From assembly GCF_900590755.1 (NCBI RefSeq), contig NZ_UUOC01000001.1, positions 1 through 64,000 of the forward strand: DNA of 64,000 nt, written 5' to 3'. The notes below the pieces were generated by a model. The model was not told the DNA's origin, did no database searches, and saw only the letters and a program-made list of their open reading frames with translations. Below, one piece after another: positions 59,030 to 64,000 of this stretch. Numbering within the stretch: the first letter of the stretch is position 1; each line of letters opens with the position of its first letter. This DNA is from Pseudomonas viridiflava. GTDB lineage: Bacteria; Pseudomonadota; Gammaproteobacteria; Pseudomonadales; Pseudomonadaceae. Both the position numbers and the translations under genes were made by a program.

Positions 59030-59935
59030 TCAGCGGCAACCAGGCTCGGCACCGAATGCGGCGCTGACATGCTCGATCCATGCCCGTACCGCTGGCAACA
59101 TTCCCCGGCGCTGGGTGTAAGCCGCCTGGAGATTACCGCTCGGCAGCGACCAGTCTGGCAACAACTGGATGAGTTGTCCGCTTTCCAGTTCCTGGTAGCA
59201 GTTCATCATTGGCAGGAGCGTGAAGCCCAGGCCCTCTAATGCTGCGTGCTTGCGAATCGGGAAGTCATCGACCACCAGCCGGGGCTCAAGGGCAAGGTCG
59301 TAATGTTCGCCGTCACCCTGCAGCAATTGGAAGTGCACCTTGCGGTCGGCCTCTATCGCGCCCAATACAGGCAGGCTGGCGAGGTCGCGGGGATGTTCGA
59401 TGCTAAGTCCGGCAATCAGCGCCGGGGAAGCAGCCAATGTGGCACGGGCAGGGGATAGCTGACGGACGATAAGGTTTGGGTCTTCATCACCGATGTCGCG
59501 CACCCGCAACGCGACGTCGATGCCTTCGTTCACCAAGTCCACACGCCGATTGACCAGCATCAGCTCCAGTTGCACCTGCGGATGGCTGCTCAGGAACTGG
59601 TTTACCACTGTCGACAGATTCCAGTGAATCATCCCGACGGGGCAGGAAACCCGCAGCCTCCCGCGGGGTTCAGCGGACAGTGAAGCCACCGCTTCGTCGG
59701 CCATTTCAGCCTCCAGCAGCATCGCCTGGCAATGGACCAGGTAGCGTTCGCCCACGGCGGTGAGTGCCAGCTTGCGCGTGGTGCGTTGCAGCAGGCTGGC
59801 ACCGAGGCGGGTTTCAAGTTCGGCAATACGCCGCGACAGACGCGACTTGGGAATCCCCAGCAAGCGCCCGGCTGCCGCGAAGCCACCGGCTTCGACCACC
59901 TTGGCAAAGTAGTAGAGATCATTGAGATCTTGCAT
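59030..59935 (-). CDS. LysR-family transcriptional regulator
   Basis: Predicted 301 residues. Helix-turn-helix at 1-62 (LYYFAKVVEAGGFAAAGRLL, PKSRLSRRIAELETRLGASL); effector domain to the C-terminus. The AxxLGIPKSRLSRRIA type places it in the subgroup that often controls quinone and redox enzymes. Divergent from azoR, 129 bases apart, and probably its regulator. Confidence 0.88.
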   Translation of the reverse strand: MQDLNDLYYFAKVVEAGGFAAAGRLLGIPKSRLSRRIAELETRLGASLLQRTTRKLALTAVGERYLVHCQAMLLEAEMADEAVASLSAEPRGRLRVSCPVGMIHWNLSTVVNQFLSSHPQVQLELMLVNRRVDLVNEGIDVALRVRDIGDEDPNLIVRQLSPARATLAASPALIAGLSIEHPRDLASLPVLGAIEADRKVHFQLLQGDGEHYDLALEPRLVVDDFPIRKHAALEGLGFTLLPMMNCYQELESGQLIQLLPDWSLPSGNLQAAYTQRRGMLPAVRAWIEHVSAAFGAEPGCR

Positions 59936-60064
59936 ACGTCAGCTCTATTGTCCTGTGTGTGGGACGAACTATCGCATTATTGGCGACTAATCAGCTATTG
60001 GTTTGAAGGGTAGGATTATCGTCACTTGCTCGCCAGCTGGCGACTCTCAATTCAGGAAGCCCTT

Positions 60065-60670
60065 ATGAAACTCTTGCACATCGATTCCAGCATCCTTGGT
60101 GATCACTCCGCTTCGCGCCAGCTGAGCCGCAGCGTCGTCGAGGCGTTCAGCGCTATTGAAGCAGATACTCAAGTGACCTACCGCGACCTGGCCAGTGAAG
60201 CGCTGGGCCATTTCTCGGCGGGTACCCTGGCCGCCGCCGGTACCCCTGAAGAAAGCCGCGATGCTGCGCAGAAACAGGAAGTCCTCGGCAACGAAGCGAC
60301 TTTGCAGCAATTCCTGGATGCCGACGTAGTGGTCATTGGTGCGCCGATGTACAACTTCACCATCCCGAGCCAGCTCAAGGCCTGGATCGATCGCATCACC
60401 GTCGCCGGTCGCACCTTCCGTTACACCGAAACGGGTCCAGAAGGTCTGTGTGGCGACAAGCAAGTCATCATCGTTTCCACTGCCGGTGGCTTGCATGTTG
60501 GCCAGCCAACCAGCGTTGGTCATGAAGACTTCCTGAAGGTGCTGTTCGGTTTCATCGGCGTCACCAACCTGAAATTCGTCTTCGCCCACGGCCTGGCCTA
60601 TGGCGACGAGCCACGTGCCAATGCCATGACTGCGGCTCAGAAACAGATTGCTGAAGAGTTGGTGGCCTGA
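60065..60670 (+). CDS. azoR: FMN-dependent NADH:azoreductase / quinone reductase
   Basis: Predicted 201-residue flavodoxin-fold enzyme reducing quinones and azo compounds by two electrons. [21 protein letters not shown], then [20 protein letters not shown] with the FMN loop and VSTAGGLH. The start at 60065 gives the usual family N-terminus. Confidence 0.93.
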   Translation: MKLLHIDSSILGDHSASRQLSRSVVEAFSAIEADTQVTYRDLASEALGHFSAGTLAAAGTPEESRDAAQKQEVLGNEATLQQFLDADVVVIGAPMYNFTIPSQLKAWIDRITVAGRTFRYTETGPEGLCGDKQVIIVSTAGGLHVGQPTSVGHEDFLKVLFGFIGVTNLKFVFAHGLAYGDEPRANAMTAAQKQIAEELVA

Positions 60671-60713
60671 AGGCAGCTGCAAGCCTCAAGCTTCAAGCGG
60701 TTTGGTGATCACT

Positions 60714-60817
60714 GTGGGACCGGCTTCAGCCGGGAAGAGGCCGGGATATGCGCTGCAACGGCGTCGGCAGAAATGCTGTCCTGCCGGCTAAAGCGGAGCG
60801 CCCCGGCCGGTCCTATA
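60714..60817. repeat. REP doublet, short-arm left, long-arm right
   Basis: Left arm GTGGGACCGGCTTCAGCCGG; right arm GCCGGCTAAAGCGGAGCGCC then CCGGCCGGTCC, carrying the extra GCGGAGCGCC block. It is the mirror mix of the doublet at 52024-52128. Confidence 0.78.
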
Positions 60818-60958
60818 AGATTGCAGGTAAACCTGTAATTTCCACAGGTTCTAGTACCGCATCGCCCTATTCGAAAACATCTGGCCCGCCATATGCACTA
60901 ATTCGTAAATCGTGACTCTTATCTCTGTACGCCAGTGCGGCGGGAGTCACGCCAGAGC

Positions 60959-62071
60959 ATGAAGCTCGGGTCCAGATGCCGCCAGGCTGCCTGGATGGGT
61001 CGTTTCGGATTACAAAGGTTGGGCCTTGCGATGGTACGTCTTTGTGCATTACTAATGATTTCGCTGCTGGGCGGCATGGTTTCGGTGCACGCCAACGCTG
61101 ATGAGCACTGGAGTGTCGGCTATCACCAACTGACTTTTCCTGATCCGCTGGATTCTCAGCCGATGCACGCCATCGCCTTTTACCCCTCTACCGATGAAGA
61201 ACACACCAGCAAGGTCCAGGGCTACTGGATCGAGGCCAGTCCGGATGCGTCAATCGCGTTGGGCCGTTTCCCGCTGATCCTGCTGTCCCACGGCAATACC
61301 GGCACACCATTGGCGCTGCATGACCTGGCCACCTCTTTGGCACGTCAGGGCTTTGTCGTGGTGGCGGTGGTTCATCCCGGTGACAACACCCAGGATCACA
61401 GCCGCCTGGGCAGCCTCAGCAATTTGTATGGACGGCCGCTGCAGATTTCCGAAGCCATCAGCGCGGCGCTTCTGGACCCCAGGTTGTCGCCTTATCTGAA
61501 TGCCAATCAAGTTGGCGTTATCGGTTATTCCGCCGGCGGCGAAACCGCGCTGATTCTGGCGGGGGCGCAGCCGGACCTTCAGCGTTTGAAAACCTACTGC
61601 GTCGAACGCCCAATGGATCGCGATGCCTGCAAGACCCAGGGCGAGTTGCTGCTTGATCGAGATGATCTGCATGCGCAAGCTGATCCACGGGTTGGCGCAT
61701 TGATGCTGATGGCTCCGCTGACTTTGATGTTCGGCCGTAGCACTTTGTCGGATGTGCACGTCCCGGTCCTGCTCTACAGCGGTGACGGAGACGAACTGTT
61801 GGCGGTCGACAAGAATGCCGAAGCACTGGCGCGCAAGCTGCCGCAAACACCGGAGTACAAGCTACTCGCGGGGGCAGGGCACTTCGTGTTCATGGCGCCC
61901 TGCAGCGATGAGCAGCGCGCCACTGCCCCTGTTGTCTGCACAGATAGGGACGGCGTGGATCGTGAAGACATTCACCGCAATCTGAGTGCTGAAGCGGTGC
62001 GCTTTTTCGAGGATTCCTTAGGGATGCCTGAACTGCGCAACACGGGCATGCAAACCGCCCACCAGCAGTAG
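60959..62071 (+). CDS. Secreted alpha/beta hydrolase, dienelactone hydrolase-like
   Basis: Predicted 370 residues. A long N-region leads into a hydrophobic core (VRLCALLMISLLGGMVSVHA) with a cleavage site near HANA-DEH. Nucleophile elbow GYSAGGE, oxyanion loop ILLSHGNTG, and a C-terminal GAGHFVFMAPC His make a Ser-Asp-His triad likely. Similar to PAF acetylhydrolase/dienelactone hydrolase-type predicted enzymes. The start is uncertain: 60935 (GTG), 60959, 60995 and 61031 are all in frame; none has a strong ribosome site. Confidence 0.75.
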   Translation: MKLGSRCRQAAWMGRFGLQRLGLAMVRLCALLMISLLGGMVSVHANADEHWSVGYHQLTFPDPLDSQPMHAIAFYPSTDEEHTSKVQGYWIEASPDASIALGRFPLILLSHGNTGTPLALHDLATSLARQGFVVVAVVHPGDNTQDHSRLGSLSNLYGRPLQISEAISAALLDPRLSPYLNANQVGVIGYSAGGETALILAGAQPDLQRLKTYCVERPMDRDACKTQGELLLDRDDLHAQADPRVGALMLMAPLTLMFGRSTLSDVHVPVLLYSGDGDELLAVDKNAEALARKLPQTPEYKLLAGAGHFVFMAPCSDEQRATAPVVCTDRDGVDREDIHRNLSAEAVRFFEDSLGMPELRNTGMQTAHQQ

Positions 62072-62075
62072 CCGT

Positions 62076-62729
62076 TCAGTCAGCCAGGGCGCGTAGATAA
62101 TCAGCAAAGCCGCCAACCGCCCGTGCTTGCAGGCGCGTACTGGTGGTGACTCGCGGCCGGCAGCTCCAGGCGATGCGTGCACCACTGAGCTCCAGCTGAC
62201 GAATAAGATGCACATCCTCATGACATGCCAGCGGCGGGAAGCCGCCCGCCAAGGTGTAGGCTGCCGCGCTGACGCCCAGATTGGCGCCGTGGATGTGGCG
62301 ATGGCCTTCGCGGTGCTGATAATTCTGTTGATAGCGAATCTGCGCTTCCAGGGGAATGTCATCACTCCACTGGCCGGGGGTTACGGTGCCGCAGACGGCG
62401 TCGGCGTTCAGGGCGAGTTGCTCCACCAGCCAGTCTTCAGCCACCGAGCTGTCGCCATCGGTGCAGGCGATCCAGCGGGCGCCGCGTTCAAGTAACAACG
62501 AAGCCCCCGCGGCCCGGGCCTGACCCACGTTACGCACCGCCACTTCCAGCGTGGCAACCGCATATTGGCGTGCAACGGCGGCCGAGCCATCAGTGCAGCT
62601 GTCCAGGACCACCAGAATCAGGACGGGCTCGCCACCCAGGGCCGGATGTCGCCCAGCTTCAAGCACCGTTTGCAGGCACTCACCCAGCAGTTGTTCTTCG
62701 TTATGGACGGGGATCAGCACACCAATCAT
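62076..62729 (-). CDS. Glycosyltransferase family 2
   Basis: Predicted 217-residue GT-A enzyme without membrane segments. N-terminal IGVLIPVHNEEQLLGECLQT, sugar-nucleotide DxD as TDGDSSV, and GGFPPLACHEDVHLIRQLE with the ED acid. Overlaps the methyltransferase gene by four bases, so the three genes from 64000 down form one operon. Acceptor unknown. Confidence 0.85.
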   Translation of the reverse strand: MIGVLIPVHNEEQLLGECLQTVLEAGRHPALGGEPVLILVVLDSCTDGSAAVARQYAVATLEVAVRNVGQARAAGASLLLERGARWIACTDGDSSVAEDWLVEQLALNADAVCGTVTPGQWSDDIPLEAQIRYQQNYQHREGHRHIHGANLGVSAAAYTLAGGFPPLACHEDVHLIRQLELSGARIAWSCRPRVTTSTRLQARAVGGFADYLRALAD

Positions 62730-63325
62730 CGTAGACGCTCCTTTTCCGCCACAGACTCGCCGTCGCGGCTCCAGATCTCCAAGAGGAAATCAGGTTCCTG
62801 GTGGCTGAACAGTCGAGGCATGTTCAGCCGATCCTGCAGAATGGCGTGGACCCGCTCGGCATCCAGAGGGCAGCCTTCGATGGCCGGTCGCCAATGACAG
62901 GCGAGCAATTGCCCATCGGCAGTGAGCGAGGCGAGGGCGCGGTCGATCCACTGGTTGAGGTCGGCTTCGTCCAGGTAGTAGCCCAATTCACTGAGTACGA
63001 TCAGGTCAAAGCGCTCATCCGGCCACTGCTGCGGCAAACGGGCCTGAATCACTCGGGTGTGACCGAATGAGCTCAGACGCTCGCGTGCCAGCTCTACGGC
63101 CGGCAGGCAGGTGTCGCACGCCAGCAAGCTATCGCAACGGGTGGCGAGGTCGGCGCTGAGTTCGCCATTGGCGCATCCCGGTTCGAAAATCGCCGAATAG
63201 CGTTCTCGGGGTAAAGCGGCCAGCGTCAGGGCGCGTTTGCGGCGCTCATACCAGCGCTGCTTGAATGCCCAAGGGTCATCACTGGCCTGGAAGAGCTCGT
63301 CGAAGTAACTGTCAGCGACGCTCAC
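62726..63325 (-). CDS. SAM-dependent methyltransferase, NodS-like
   Basis: Predicted 199 residues from a GTG start. FEPGCANGELSADLATRC is the SAM-binding motif I, and VLSELGYYLD motif II. The N-terminal DPWAFKQRWYERRKRALTLA pattern resembles NodS-type N-methyltransferases. Four-base overlaps on both sides, so coupled to the deacetylase and glycosyltransferase. Confidence 0.85.
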   Translation of the reverse strand: MSVADSYFDELFQASDDPWAFKQRWYERRKRALTLAALPRERYSAIFEPGCANGELSADLATRCDSLLACDTCLPAVELARERLSSFGHTRVIQARLPQQWPDERFDLIVLSELGYYLDEADLNQWIDRALASLTADGQLLACHWRPAIEGCPLDAERVHAILQDRLNMPRLFSHQEPDFLLEIWSRDGESVAEKERLR

Positions 63326-64000
63326 ACGAATACCACTTCAAAGGGTTGCAGCAAGCGCTCAAGTGCGGACGCGGAAAGAACCGGGGGCAGGCCGATCAGC
63401 GGGTCGCCTTCCAGCTGACTGGCGAACGCATGCACGGCATGGCGTTTGCGGGCAATGGTGACCGGGTCCAGCAGCACCTTGCGTGCCCGGTCCCAGGGCA
63501 GACGATCGTCTTCCGGGGAGGCCCAGTGCCAGGCCCAGATCGGCACTTCATGAAATGGCGCACCCACCGCTTCCGCTGCGCGGGCACTGGCGCGGCCGAC
63601 GGCTTCGTGATCTGCGTGGCCGTCCATGGCCCAAGTGGCGAACACCACATCAGTGGGGCGCAGGTAGCGTTGCAAGTATTCAACCAATTGATCTTCCTGA
63701 CCCGCGACGCTGGTATCGGTGAAGCCACCGCGTATCCATTGCAGGCTGTGCATTGGCAGGTCGAGGCGGCGCAAGGCCTCGGCGCTTTCCTGAGGGCGCA
63801 CAGCGCTCAAACGCTCGGCGGGCCAGAGGTCGGAGCCCGGGTGACTGGCGCTGCCGTCGGTGACAGAGATCAGCTTCAGCGGCCGGTCCAGTTGCGCCAA
63901 CTGGCGCATTAACCCGCCGCAACCCAACACTTCATCATCAGGATGGGGCGCGATGATCACCGCGCGGAAGTTGATGGGCACCAGCATGTCGGCACTGATC
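63322..64000 (-). CDS. PIG-L family deacetylase (5' end beyond window)
   Basis: At least 221 residues visible from an in-frame ATG at 63987, but the frame stays open to the window edge and the codons before it (Ile-Ser-Ala-Asp) look coding, so the true start is likely outside. Zinc-binding motif HPDDEVLGCGG and GHADHEAVGRASA are present, the signature of N-acetyl-sugar deacetylases. Operon with methyltransferase and glycosyltransferase suggests making a modified sugar or glycolipid; product unknown. Confidence 0.85.
   Translation of the reverse strand, partial: ISADMLVPINFRAVIIAPHPDDEVLGCGGLMRQLAQLDRPLKLISVTDGSASHPGSDLWPAERLSAVRPQESAEALRRLDLPMHSLQWIRGGFTDTSVAGQEDQLVEYLQRYLRPTDVVFATWAMDGHADHEAVGRASARAAEAVGAPFHEVPIWAWHWASPEDDRLPWDRARKVLLDPVTIARKRHAVHAFASQLEGDPLIGLPPVLSASALERLLQPFEVVFV

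Overview
The window is a chromosomal segment of a Pseudomonas species of the fluorescens/syringae type. The gacA-uvrC-pgsA-tRNA-Gly block, hbcR-linked hydroxybutyrate genes, an itaconate degradation cluster in the P. aeruginosa PA0877-PA0886 style, an OprD-family porin and two families of REP doublets all point there. Nothing looks like an intact prophage, conjugative element, insertion sequence or CRISPR array. The layout is mostly ordinary chromosome, with small accessory pockets around 12.7-13.4 kb and 37.3-42.5 kb.

Left part (0-12.5 kb, mostly minus strand): D-3-hydroxybutyrate dehydrogenase and a GntP-type permease, preceded by a sigma-54 promoter, three GTCTC/GAGAC sites and the enhancer-binding regulator hbcR. 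Then come the yejABEF peptide ABC transporter, a hairpin-rich gene-free stretch, ppiC, and a class I DAHP synthase. Upstream of the DAHP synthase are two consecutive short reading frames rich in aromatic codons. The first is followed by an intrinsic terminator. This reads as an amino-acid attenuator and is the most interesting regulatory structure found here.

Middle (12.7-38.8 kb): a divergent pair of small helix-turn-helix genes; gacA (TTG start), uvrC, pgsA and tRNA-Gly; then the itaconate cluster. In that cluster a LysR regulator is divergent from ich, an acyl-CoA dehydrogenase, an MmgE/PrpD protein, ict, ccl and a TRAP transporter dctPQM, so uptake, CoA activation, hydration and cleavage to acetyl-CoA plus pyruvate sit together. 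A second catabolic operon follows: alcohol dehydrogenase, SDR, aldehyde dehydrogenase and a Liv-type ABC importer whose genes overlap by 1-4 bases. Next are stress-type genes, a pocket of very small ORFs, a broken antitoxin gene, tRNA-Cys and tRNA-Leu.

Right part (38.9-64 kb): a UvrA paralogue, a second copy of the small XRE regulator, topoisomerase IB, modABC with a ModE-like box, nitronate monooxygenase divergent from a TetR-type regulator, and acuI, with the same 19-base operator in front of both tetR and acuI. Then Ada (lacking three of four zinc cysteines), copCD, an OprD-family porin, DUF2790, a GlxA-type regulator divergent from a DJ-1/PfpI protein, a GH13 enzyme resembling trehalose synthase, YjbR, LysR/azoR, a lipase-like hydrolase, and a glycosyltransferase-methyltransferase-PIG-L operon that runs off the right edge.

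All functional calls rest on reading the sequence and family knowledge; no search was run.
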